From: Streptomyces luteolus
GTDB taxonomy: Bacteria > Actinomycetota > Actinomycetes > Streptomycetales > Streptomycetaceae
DNA: 64,000 bases
Direction: 5' to 3'
Assembly (NCBI RefSeq): GCF_029968015.1
Contig: NZ_JASCIS010000037.1
Location: 1-64,000, forward strand
Part shown: in pieces, positions 49,222 through 57,211 of the stretch
Position numbering within the stretch: the stretch's first letter is position 1
How the letters are laid out: each line of letters opens with the position of its first letter
Made by a program: the position numbers and the translations under genes
The notes under the pieces: model-generated
Database searches by the model: none
The model's input: the letters and a program-made list of their open reading frames with translations, nothing else
Told to the model about the DNA's origin: nothing

Positions 49222-50060
49222 CAGACGTCAGCCTGGGGATGCCCCGACTCCCCGCCCCCGACTACCCGGCCGACGTACGCGCCCGGCTCGAAGCCGACGC
49301 GTGCGAGGTGATCGCCCGCTACCCGGACTCCCGCTCGGCGCTGCTGCCGCTGCTGCACCTCGTGCAGTCCGAGGAGGGCCACGTCACCCGCACCGGCATG
49401 CGGTTCTGCGCGGACGTCCTCGGCCTCACCACCGCCGAGGTCACCGCGGTCGCCACCTTCTACACGATGTACCGGCGCAAGCCGAGCGGCGACTACCAAG
49501 TGGGCGTCTGCACCAACACGTTGTGCGCGGTCATGGGTGGCGACGCCATCTTCGACGAGCTGAAGCAGCACCTCGGCGTCGGCAACGACGAGACGACCGA
49601 CGACGGCAAGGTCACCCTCGAACACATCGAGTGCAACGCCGCCTGCGACTTCGCCCCCGTGGTGATGGTCAACTGGGAGTTCTTCGACAACCAGACGCCC
49701 GAGTCCGCCAAGCGGCTCGTGGACGACCTGCGCGCGGGCCGCGCCGTCGAGCCCACCCGCGGCGCTCCGATCTGCACCTTCAAGGAGACCGCCCGCATCC
49801 TCGCCGGGTTCCCGGACGAGCGCGAGGGCGCCGTCGAAGCAGGCGGAGCCGCGGGCCCCGCCTCGCTCATCGGTCTCCGCCTGGCCAAGGGCGAGGCCCT
49901 TCCCGCGCGCGTGGTCCACCCCCGCGGCGAGGCCCCGACGGGCGAGGCCCCGCAGGACGAGTCACCCGCCGAACACCTCAGCTCGCACGACGCACCGCAG
50001 CAGACGTCGGCCTCGGACCCGGACCACCCGGCCGGTCCCACCGCCGAGGAGGGGGAGTGA
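49218..50060 (+). CDS. nuoE: NADH-quinone oxidoreductase subunit E
   Basis: A 280-residue subunit with a thioredoxin-like fold that binds one 2Fe-2S cluster. The ligands are CTNTLC and CNAAC in VGVCTNTLCAVMGG and HIECNAACDFAPVVMVNW. It has a Pro/Glu/Gly-rich C-terminal extension of ~80 residues, absent from shorter bacterial homologs and probably disordered. The GTG at 49218 overlaps the nuoD stop, and the ATG of nuoF overlaps its own. Confidence 0.95.
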   Translation: MTDVSLGMPRLPAPDYPADVRARLEADACEVIARYPDSRSALLPLLHLVQSEEGHVTRTGMRFCADVLGLTTAEVTAVATFYTMYRRKPSGDYQVGVCTNTLCAVMGGDAIFDELKQHLGVGNDETTDDGKVTLEHIECNAACDFAPVVMVNWEFFDNQTPESAKRLVDDLRAGRAVEPTRGAPICTFKETARILAGFPDEREGAVEAGGAAGPASLIGLRLAKGEALPARVVHPRGEAPTGEAPQDESPAEHLSSHDAPQQTSASDPDHPAGPTAEEGE

Positions 50061-51442
50061 TGACCGTGTCCACCGCCTACGGGGGCTCCCGGCCGGAGAC
50101 CGGAGGAGACCACAGCCCCGAGAAGCTGCTCGCCCCCGTCCTCTCCGCGTTCTGGGACGACGACCGGCCCTGGTCCCTGGACACCTACCGCAGACACGAG
50201 GGGTACGAAGGCCTGCGCAAGGCCCTCGCCATGTCCCCGGACGACCTCATCGCGTACGTGAAGGAGTCCGGCCTGCGCGGCCGCGGCGGCGCAGGCTTCC
50301 CCACCGGGATGAAGTGGCAGTTCATCCCGCAGGGCGACGGAAAACCGCACTATCTAGTTGTCAACGCCGACGAATCGGAGCCGGGGACCTGCAAGGACAT
50401 CCCGCTCCTCTACGCCAATCCGCACAGCCTCATCGAGGGCATGGTGATCGCCTGTTACGCGATCCGGTCGAACCACGCGTTCATCTACCTGCGGGGTGAA
50501 GTCGTCCCCGTGCTGCGCCGCTTGCACGAGGCCGTACGAGAGGCGTACGAGGCCGGTTATCTGGGGAACGACATCCTGGGCTCAGGACTCGATCTTGAAC
50601 TCACTGTGCACGCCGGTGCCGGTGCGTACATCTGTGGCGAGGAAACCGCGCTGCTCGACTCTCTCGAAGGGCGGCGTGGCCAGCCCCGGCTGCGACCCCC
50701 CTTCCCCGCTGTCGCCGGTCTGTACGCCTGCCCCACTGTCGTGAACAACGTCGAGTCCATCGCGTCGGTTCCCGCGATCCTGAACAAGGGCAAGGACTGG
50801 TTCAGGTCGATGGGCAGCGAGAAGTCCCCGGGCTTCACGCTCTACTCGCTCAGCGGCCACGTCGCCTCACCCGGCCAGTACGAGGCCCCGCTCGGCATCA
50901 CGCTGCGCCAGCTCCTCGACATGAGCGGCGGCATGCGGTCCGGTCACCGCCTCAAGTTCTGGACGCCGGGCGGCAGTTCGACCCCGCTGCTCACCGACGA
51001 GCACCTGGACGTACCGCTCGACTACGAGGGCGTCGGCGCCGCCGGATCGATGCTCGGCACCAAGGCCCTGCAGTGCTTCGACGAGACCACCTGCGTCGTA
51101 CGGGCGGTCACGCGCTGGACCGAGTTCTACGCCCACGAGTCCTGCGGCAAGTGCACGCCCTGCCGCGAAGGGACGTACTGGCTGGTGCAGTTGCTCCGGG
51201 ACATCGAGGACGGCAAGGGCACGATGTCCGACCTCGACAAGCTGAACGACATCGCCGACAACATCAACGGCAAGTCCTTCTGCGCCCTCGGCGACGGCGC
51301 CGCCTCGCCGATCTTCTCCTCCCTGAAGTACTTCCGCGAGGAGTACGAGGAGCACATCACCGGCAGGGGCTGCCCCTTCGATCCCGCCAAGTCGACTCTC
51401 TGGGCGGACCGGCCCACCGGACATTCCGAGGTGAACGCATGA
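50060..51442 (+). CDS. nuoF: NADH-quinone oxidoreductase subunit F
   Basis: A 460-residue flavoprotein subunit, the NADH entry point. The FMN/NADH site is GRGGAGFPTGMKW and HAGAGAYICGEETALLDSLEG; the 4Fe-4S ligands are ESCGKCTPCREGT and a later Cys in GKSFCALGDG. The ATG at 50060 follows GGGGGAG. Bases about 50330-50800 have noticeably relaxed third-position usage compared with the rest of the operon. Confidence 0.97.
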   Translation: MTVSTAYGGSRPETGGDHSPEKLLAPVLSAFWDDDRPWSLDTYRRHEGYEGLRKALAMSPDDLIAYVKESGLRGRGGAGFPTGMKWQFIPQGDGKPHYLVVNADESEPGTCKDIPLLYANPHSLIEGMVIACYAIRSNHAFIYLRGEVVPVLRRLHEAVREAYEAGYLGNDILGSGLDLELTVHAGAGAYICGEETALLDSLEGRRGQPRLRPPFPAVAGLYACPTVVNNVESIASVPAILNKGKDWFRSMGSEKSPGFTLYSLSGHVASPGQYEAPLGITLRQLLDMSGGMRSGHRLKFWTPGGSSTPLLTDEHLDVPLDYEGVGAAGSMLGTKALQCFDETTCVVRAVTRWTEFYAHESCGKCTPCREGTYWLVQLLRDIEDGKGTMSDLDKLNDIADNINGKSFCALGDGAASPIFSSLKYFREEYEEHITGRGCPFDPAKSTLWADRPTGHSEVNA

Positions 51443-53967
51443 CGGTCACGACAAATGCTCCCTCCGGGGGCGGAGAGGCGGCTCCTCCGCCGGAGGACCT
51501 GGTCTCGCTGACCATCGACGGCGTCGACATCAGCGTCCCCAAGGGCACGCTCGTCATCCGCGCCGCCGAGCAGCTCGGCATCGAGATCCCGCGCTTCTGC
51601 GACCACCCGCTGCTCGACCCGGCCGGCGCCTGCCGCCAGTGCATCGTCGAGGTCGAGGGCCAGCGCAAGCCGATGGCGTCCTGCACCATCACCTGCACCG
51701 ACGGCATGGTCGTCAAGACGCAGCTGACGTCGCAGGTCGCGGAGAAGGCGCAGCAGGGAGTGATGGAGCTCCTGCTCATCAACCACCCCCTCGACTGCCC
51801 GGTCTGCGACAAGGGCGGCGAGTGCCCGCTGCAGAACCAGGCCGTCTCGCACGGCCAGGCCGACTCCCGCTTCGAGGGCAAGAAGCGTACGTTCGAGAAG
51901 CCCGTTCCGATCTCCACGCAGGTGCTGCTCGACCGTGAGCGCTGCGTGCTGTGCGCGCGCTGCACCCGGTTCTCCAACCAGATCGCGGGCGACCCGATGA
52001 TCGAGCTGCTCGAGCGGGGTGCGCTGCAGCAGGTCGGCACCGGCGAGGGCGACCCCTTCGAGTCGTACTTCTCCGGGAACACCATCCAGATCTGCCCGGT
52101 GGGCGCGCTCACCTCGGCCGCGTACCGCTTCCGCTCCCGGCCCTTCGACCTGGTCTCGTCGCCGTCCGTCTGCGAGCACTGCTCCGGCGGCTGCGCGACC
52201 CGTACCGACCACCGGCGCGGCAAGGTCATGCGGCGCCTGGCGGCGGACGACCCCGAGGTCAACGAGGAGTGGATCTGCGACAAGGGCCGCTTCGGCTTCC
52301 GCTACGCGCAGCAGCGCGACCGGCTCGCCACCCCGCTCGTCCGCAACGAGGACGGCGTGCTCGAACCGGCCAGCTGGCCCGAGGCGTTGGAGGCGGCGGC
52401 CGAGGGGCTTTCGGCCGCACGCGCGCGTGCGGGTGTGCTCGCGGGCGGGCGGCTCACCGTCGAGGACGCGTACGCGTACAGCAAGTTCGCGCGGGTGGCG
52501 CTCGGCAGCAACGACATCGACTTCCGCGCGCGCGTGCACTCCTCGGAGGAGGCCGATTTCCTGGCGGCACGGGTCGCCGGACGCGGCCGGGACCTTGGGG
52601 GCACCTCCCGGACGGAGTCTGGGGGAGGGGAGGGCGTCACGTACACCGCCCTTGAGAAGGCGCCTTCGGTGCTGCTCGCCGGGATCGAGGCCGAGGAGGA
52701 GGCGCCCGGCGTCTTCCTGCGCCTGCGCAAGGCCTGGCGCAAGCACGGGCAGCAGACCTTCGCGCTCGCCCCGTACGCCACCCGCGGCCTGGAGAAGGCG
52801 GGCGGCACGCTGCTTCCCGCGGCGCCCGGTACCGAGACCGAGTGGCTGGACGCGCTGGCGTCCGGTGTCGGGCTCGGCGAGGACGGTGCGCGGGTCGCCG
52901 AGGCGCTGCGGGCCGAGGGCGCGGTGATCGTCGTCGGCGAGCGGCTGGCCGCCGTGGCCGGTGGCCTGACCGCGGCGGTGCGCGTGGCGACCGCGACCGG
53001 CGCTCAGCTGGTGTGGATCCCGCGAAGGGCCGGTGAGCGCGGCGCCGTGGAGGTGGGCGCCCTGCCGACGCTGCTGCCCGGCGGCCGGCCCGCGACCGAT
53101 CCACGCGCGCGTGACGAGGTCGCCGCGGTCTGGGGCGTGGGCGAACTGCCGCACCGCTACGGCCGCGACACCGGGCAGATGGTGGAGGCCGCGGCGAGCG
53201 GCGAGCTGCGCGCCCTGGTCGTCGCTGGTGTCGAGGTCGCGGACCTGCCGGACCCGGCACGCGCGCGTGCGGCGCTCGACGAGGCCTTCGTGGTCTCCCT
53301 CGAACTGCGGCCCGGCGAGGTCACCGAGCGGGCGGACGTCGTCCTTCCGGTCGCCGCCGCCGCCGAGAAGTCCGGCACGTTCCTCAACTGGGAGGGCCGG
53401 TCCCGGATGTTCGAGGCCGCCCTCAAGCCGGACCAGATGACCCGGCAGCTGCCGCCCACCGACGCGCGCGTGCTGCACATGCTGGCCGACGCGATGGACG
53501 TCCACCTGGGCCTGCCGGACCAGCGCACCGTCCGCCGCGAGCTGGAGCGGCTCGGCGCCTGGGACGGCCCGCGCGCCACCGAACCCCTGGAGACCGCGGG
53601 GCAGTTGCCGCGTCCCGGCGCCGGTGAGGCCGTGCTCGCCGGGCACCGGCTGCTGCTCGACCGGGGCCGCCTGCAAGAGGGGGACGAGGCGCTCGCGGGC
53701 ACCCGGCACGCGGCCCTGGCCCGGCTCTCCGCGGCCACCGCCGCCGAGGCGGGCGTCAAGGACGGCGACGTCCTCGCGGTCACAGGACCCGAAGGCGACG
53801 TACAACTCCCGCTGAAGGTCACGGAGATGCCCGACCGGGTGGTCTGGCTGCCGCTCAACTCGGTGGGCGGCGGCGTCACGTCGGACACCGGCGCGCGTCC
53901 CGGAGAACTGGTCCGCATCGGCCCGGCCGTGGCCGCCGCCTCGGAGGCCAAGGAGGTGCAGGCATGA
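51439..53967 (+). CDS. nuoG: NADH-quinone oxidoreductase subunit G
   Basis: An 842-residue subunit carrying several iron-sulfur clusters. The N-terminal 2Fe-2S domain has PRFCDHPLLDPAGACRQC; next come HPLDCPVCDKGGECPLQNQ, CVLCARCTRFSNQIAG and the molybdopterin-oxidoreductase-like CEHCSGGCATR. The C-terminal half is a degenerate oxidoreductase scaffold. Around residue 386-398 (LGGTSRTESGGGE) the coding sequence contains a Streptomyces palindromic repeat. ATGA overlap with nuoF. Confidence 0.96.
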   Translation: MTVTTNAPSGGGEAAPPPEDLVSLTIDGVDISVPKGTLVIRAAEQLGIEIPRFCDHPLLDPAGACRQCIVEVEGQRKPMASCTITCTDGMVVKTQLTSQVAEKAQQGVMELLLINHPLDCPVCDKGGECPLQNQAVSHGQADSRFEGKKRTFEKPVPISTQVLLDRERCVLCARCTRFSNQIAGDPMIELLERGALQQVGTGEGDPFESYFSGNTIQICPVGALTSAAYRFRSRPFDLVSSPSVCEHCSGGCATRTDHRRGKVMRRLAADDPEVNEEWICDKGRFGFRYAQQRDRLATPLVRNEDGVLEPASWPEALEAAAEGLSAARARAGVLAGGRLTVEDAYAYSKFARVALGSNDIDFRARVHSSEEADFLAARVAGRGRDLGGTSRTESGGGEGVTYTALEKAPSVLLAGIEAEEEAPGVFLRLRKAWRKHGQQTFALAPYATRGLEKAGGTLLPAAPGTETEWLDALASGVGLGEDGARVAEALRAEGAVIVVGERLAAVAGGLTAAVRVATATGAQLVWIPRRAGERGAVEVGALPTLLPGGRPATDPRARDEVAAVWGVGELPHRYGRDTGQMVEAAASGELRALVVAGVEVADLPDPARARAALDEAFVVSLELRPGEVTERADVVLPVAAAAEKSGTFLNWEGRSRMFEAALKPDQMTRQLPPTDARVLHMLADAMDVHLGLPDQRTVRRELERLGAWDGPRATEPLETAGQLPRPGAGEAVLAGHRLLLDRGRLQEGDEALAGTRHAALARLSAATAAEAGVKDGDVLAVTGPEGDVQLPLKVTEMPDRVVWLPLNSVGGGVTSDTGARPGELVRIGPAVAAASEAKEVQA
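52594..52630 (+). repeat. Palindromic repeat element inside nuoG
   Basis: CTTGGGGGCACCTCCCGGAC, continuing GGAGTCTGGGGGAGGGG. It forms CTCCC-GGAC/GTCT-GGGGGAG pairing. It looks like the common intergenic Streptomyces hairpin of the CACCTCCC...GGGGGAG type, here inserted in frame in a poorly conserved part of the protein. Confidence 0.7.
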
Positions 53968-55352
53968 ACCAGGCACTCGTCGAAGCGGCCGCCATGAGTC
54001 CGCTCGCCGCGGAAGACCTGTCCATGTTCGGGCGCGACCCCTGGTGGCTCGTCGCGATCAAGGCGGTGTTCTGCTTCGCGTTCCTGATGGTGACCGTGCT
54101 GTTCTCCATCGTGTGGGAGCGCAAGGTCGTCGCCTGGATGCAGCTGCGCGTCGGCCCCAACCGGCACGGCCCCTGGGGCATGCTCCAGTCCCTCGCTGAC
54201 GGCATCAAACTGATGCTCAAGGAGGACGTGGTCGTCAAGCGCGCGGACAAGGTGGTGTACGTCCTCGCGCCGATCGTCGCCGCCATCCCGGCGTTCATGG
54301 CGATCGCGGTGATCCCCTTCGGGCCGGCCGACAACCAGGTCTCGATCTTCGGTCAGCGCACCACGATGCAGCTCACGGACCTGCCGATCGCGATGCTCTA
54401 CATCCTCGCGGTCGCCTCCGTCGGCATCTACGGCATCGTCCTTGCGGGCTGGTCCTCCGGCTCGACGTACCCGCTGCTCGGCGGACTCCGCTCGTGCGCG
54501 CAGATGATCTCGTACGAGATCGCGATGGGCGCCGCGTTCGCCTCCGTCTTCCTCTACTCCGGCTCGATGTCGACCTCGGCGATCGTGGAGGCGCAGGGCG
54601 ACCGGTGGTACATCCTGCTGCTGCCGGTGTCGTTCCTGCTGTACGTGGTCACGATGGTCGGCGAGACCAACCGCGCCCCGTTCGACATGCCGGAGTCCGA
54701 GGGCGACCTCGTCGGCGGCTTCAACACCGAGTACAGCTCCATCAAGTTCGCGCTGTTCATGCTCGCCGAGTACGTGAACATGGTGACGGTCTCGGCCGTC
54801 GCCACCACGCTGTTCCTCGGCGGCTGGCGCGCGCCCTGGCCGATCAGCACCTTCTGGGAGGGCGCCAACCAGGGCTGGTGGCCGATGCTCTGGTTCGTCC
54901 TCAAGGTCCAGTTGCTGCTGTTCTTCTTCATCTGGCTGCGCGGCACCCTGCCCCGCGTCCGCTACGACCAGCTGATGAAGCTCGGCTGGAAGGTGCTCAT
55001 CCCGGTCTCGGTGGCCTGGCTGATGCTCGTGGCGACCGTACGCACGCTGCGGAACGAGAACGTCGCGTTCACCGGGATCGTGCTGTACGTCGGCGGCGGC
55101 GTCCTGGCCGTGCTGCTGATCTCCTTCGTCGTCGACATCTTCCGCGACAAGCGGGAGAAGGCCGAGGCGCGGGCCGAACCGCCCGAGCAGGAGCCCGCGT
55201 TCGATCCGATGGCCGGCGGCTATCCCGTGCCGCCGCTTCCGGGACAGACCCTGCCGCCCGTGCCGCGCCGACGCTCGCGCCAGGAGCGGGAGTTGATTGT
55301 CAGTGGCGGCGTCGATACTGCAAGTGACGGAAAGGAGGCTGACGGTGTCTGA
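53964..55352 (+). CDS. nuoH: NADH-quinone oxidoreductase subunit H
   Basis: A 462-residue membrane subunit of the quinone channel, with about eight helices. Conserved parts are VWERKVVAWMQLRVGPNRHGPWG, GETNRAPFDMPESEGDLVGGF and a YSSIKFALFMLAEY loop. The last ~80 residues form a hydrophilic Pro/Arg-rich C-terminal extension. ATGA overlap with nuoG; the end overlaps nuoI by 8 bases. Confidence 0.97.
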   Translation: MNQALVEAAAMSPLAAEDLSMFGRDPWWLVAIKAVFCFAFLMVTVLFSIVWERKVVAWMQLRVGPNRHGPWGMLQSLADGIKLMLKEDVVVKRADKVVYVLAPIVAAIPAFMAIAVIPFGPADNQVSIFGQRTTMQLTDLPIAMLYILAVASVGIYGIVLAGWSSGSTYPLLGGLRSCAQMISYEIAMGAAFASVFLYSGSMSTSAIVEAQGDRWYILLLPVSFLLYVVTMVGETNRAPFDMPESEGDLVGGFNTEYSSIKFALFMLAEYVNMVTVSAVATTLFLGGWRAPWPISTFWEGANQGWWPMLWFVLKVQLLLFFFIWLRGTLPRVRYDQLMKLGWKVLIPVSVAWLMLVATVRTLRNENVAFTGIVLYVGGGVLAVLLISFVVDIFRDKREKAEARAEPPEQEPAFDPMAGGYPVPPLPGQTLPPVPRRRSRQERELIVSGGVDTASDGKEADGV

Positions 55353-56049
55353 GATCTCCAGGAACGACCATTCCGAGAAGTCCCCCGCCGCGTCCGGCGA
55401 GCCCGCCGGGTCGGGCGAGGGCAAGGACACGGCACAGGGGTTCCACAACCCCGTGGCCGGCTTCGGCGTGACCTTCAAGGCCATGTTCAAGAAGCGGCTG
55501 ACCGAGCAGTACCCGGAGCAGAAGAAGGTCACAGCCCCGCGCTTCCACGGCCGTCACCAGCTCAACCGGCACCCGGACGGCCTGGAGAAGTGCGTCGGCT
55601 GCGAACTGTGCGCCTGGGCCTGCCCGGCGGACGCGATCTACGTCGAGGGCGCGGACAACACCGACGAGGAGCGCTACTCCCCGGGCGAGCGGTACGGGCG
55701 GGTGTACCAGATCAACTACGCCCGCTGCATCCTGTGCGGCCTGTGCATCGAGGCGTGCCCCACGCGCGCGTTGACGATGACGAACGATTTCGAGCTGGCC
55801 GACTCCAGCCGCGAGAAGCTCATCTTCACCAAGGAGCAGCTGCTCGCCGGCCTGGAGGAGGGCATGGTCGACAGCCCGCACGCGATCTACCCGGGCATGG
55901 ACGAGCAGGACTACTACCGCGGCCTGGTCACCGAGGCGGCCCCCGGCACCGAGCCCCAGGTCGCCCACTCCAAGGGCGAGGTGGTGCAGGAGGCGGAGTC
56001 GACCTTCGGGCCCGAGGAGCCGGCGTCGAAGAAGGTGATCGGCCGATGA
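55345..56049 (+). CDS. nuoI: NADH-quinone oxidoreductase subunit I
   Basis: A 234-residue subunit with two 4Fe-4S ferredoxin motifs: CVGCELCAWACP and CILCGLCIEACP. It carries electrons between NuoG and NuoB. The GTG at 55345 has AAAGGAGG upstream, within nuoH. Both ends have longer hydrophilic tails than the E. coli protein. nuoJ overlaps by 4 bases. Confidence 0.96.
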   Translation: MSEISRNDHSEKSPAASGEPAGSGEGKDTAQGFHNPVAGFGVTFKAMFKKRLTEQYPEQKKVTAPRFHGRHQLNRHPDGLEKCVGCELCAWACPADAIYVEGADNTDEERYSPGERYGRVYQINYARCILCGLCIEACPTRALTMTNDFELADSSREKLIFTKEQLLAGLEEGMVDSPHAIYPGMDEQDYYRGLVTEAAPGTEPQVAHSKGEVVQEAESTFGPEEPASKKVIGR

Positions 56050-56900
56050 GCACGCTCGCCGCCTACGCCACCTCCTCCGGCGAGGCCCTCCAGTTCTGGG
56101 TCCTCGGCACTGTCGCGGTGATCGGCGCCCTGGCCACCGTCTTCATGAAGAAGGCCGTGCACAGCGCGCTCTGCCTGGCCGGCACCATGATCATTCTGGC
56201 GGTCTTCTATCTCGCCAACGGCGCCTATTTCCTGGGCATCGTGCAGGTCGTCGTCTATACCGGCGCGATCATGATGCTGTTCCTCTTCGTCGTCATGCTG
56301 GTCGGTGTCACGGCCGCGGACTCCCTGAAGGAGACCATCAAGGGCCAGCGCTGGCTGGCGGCCCTGTGCGGCCTCGGCTTCGCGGTCCTCCTGGTCGGCG
56401 GCATCGGGAACGCCTCCCTGAAGGAGTTCAACGGCCTGGCCCAGGCCAACTCCGCGGGGAACACCGAGGGGTTGGCCGCCCTGATCTTCACGAAGTACGT
56501 CTTCGCGTTCGAGATCACCGGCGCCCTGCTCATCACGGCCGCGGTCGGCGCCATGGTGCTCACGCACCGCGAGCGCACCGAGCGCGCCAAGACCCAGCGC
56601 GAGCTGGCCGAGGAGCGGGTCCGCGAGGGCAAGCACCTCCCGCCGCTGCCCGCCCCCGGTGTCTACGCCCGGCACAACGCCGTGGACATCGCGGGCCTGC
56701 TGCCCGACGGCACCCCGTCGGAGCTCACGGTCAACAAGACGCTGCGCGACCGCGGCCAGATCCGTGACGTGTCCAGCGAGGCCCTGAACGACCTGAAGGC
56801 CCTGGAGCAGCGCTCCGACGAGCGGCTCGGCAGGAGCGGCGACGCCGCGTCGTCGACCGACGACGCGGCCTCGGGCGACAAGAAGGAGGCCGCGAAGTGA
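56046..56900 (+). CDS. nuoJ: NADH-quinone oxidoreductase subunit J
   Basis: A 284-residue membrane subunit with about five helices. The conserved piece is VVYTGAIMMLFLFVVMLVG, which contains the pi-bulge region of helix 3. A long charged C-terminal tail (RTERAKTQRELAEERVREGK onward) extends ~110 residues into the cytoplasm, typical of actinobacterial NuoJ. ATGA overlap with nuoI; its stop overlaps the nuoK GTG. Confidence 0.96.
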   Translation: MSTLAAYATSSGEALQFWVLGTVAVIGALATVFMKKAVHSALCLAGTMIILAVFYLANGAYFLGIVQVVVYTGAIMMLFLFVVMLVGVTAADSLKETIKGQRWLAALCGLGFAVLLVGGIGNASLKEFNGLAQANSAGNTEGLAALIFTKYVFAFEITGALLITAAVGAMVLTHRERTERAKTQRELAEERVREGKHLPPLPAPGVYARHNAVDIAGLLPDGTPSELTVNKTLRDRGQIRDVSSEALNDLKALEQRSDERLGRSGDAASSTDDAASGDKKEAAK

Positions 56901-57196
56901 GTCCCGTCAACTACCTCTACCTCGCGGCCCTGTTGTTCGCGATCGGCTCCACAGGCGTGCTGATCAGGCGGAACGCCATCGTGGTGTTCATGTGCATCGA
57001 GCTGATGCTCAACGCCTGCAACCTCGCGCTCGTGACCTTCTCCCGGATGCACGGCAACCTCGACGGCCAGATCATCGCGTTCTTCACGATGGTCGTCGCC
57101 GCCGCCGAGGTCGTGGTCGGGCTCGCGATCATCGTGTCCCTGTTCCGGTCCCGCCACTCGGCCTCGGTCGACGACGCCAGCCTGATGAAGCTCTGA
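56897..57196 (+). CDS. nuoK: NADH-quinone oxidoreductase subunit K
   Basis: A 99-residue membrane subunit with three helices and two buried glutamates used in proton transfer (FMCIELMLNACNLALV and VAAAEVVVGLAI). GTGA overlap with nuoJ. nuoL starts 15 bases later after AGGGGCAGGA. Confidence 0.97.
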   Translation: MSPVNYLYLAALLFAIGSTGVLIRRNAIVVFMCIELMLNACNLALVTFSRMHGNLDGQIIAFFTMVVAAAEVVVGLAIIVSLFRSRHSASVDDASLMKL

Positions 57197-57211
57197 GGGG
57201 CAGGAAGAATC

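Noticed and set aside
51127..53976. Long minus-strand frame opposite nuoG
   Set aside because: nuoG has all iron-sulfur motifs in the other strand; the antisense frame has no recognisable domain.
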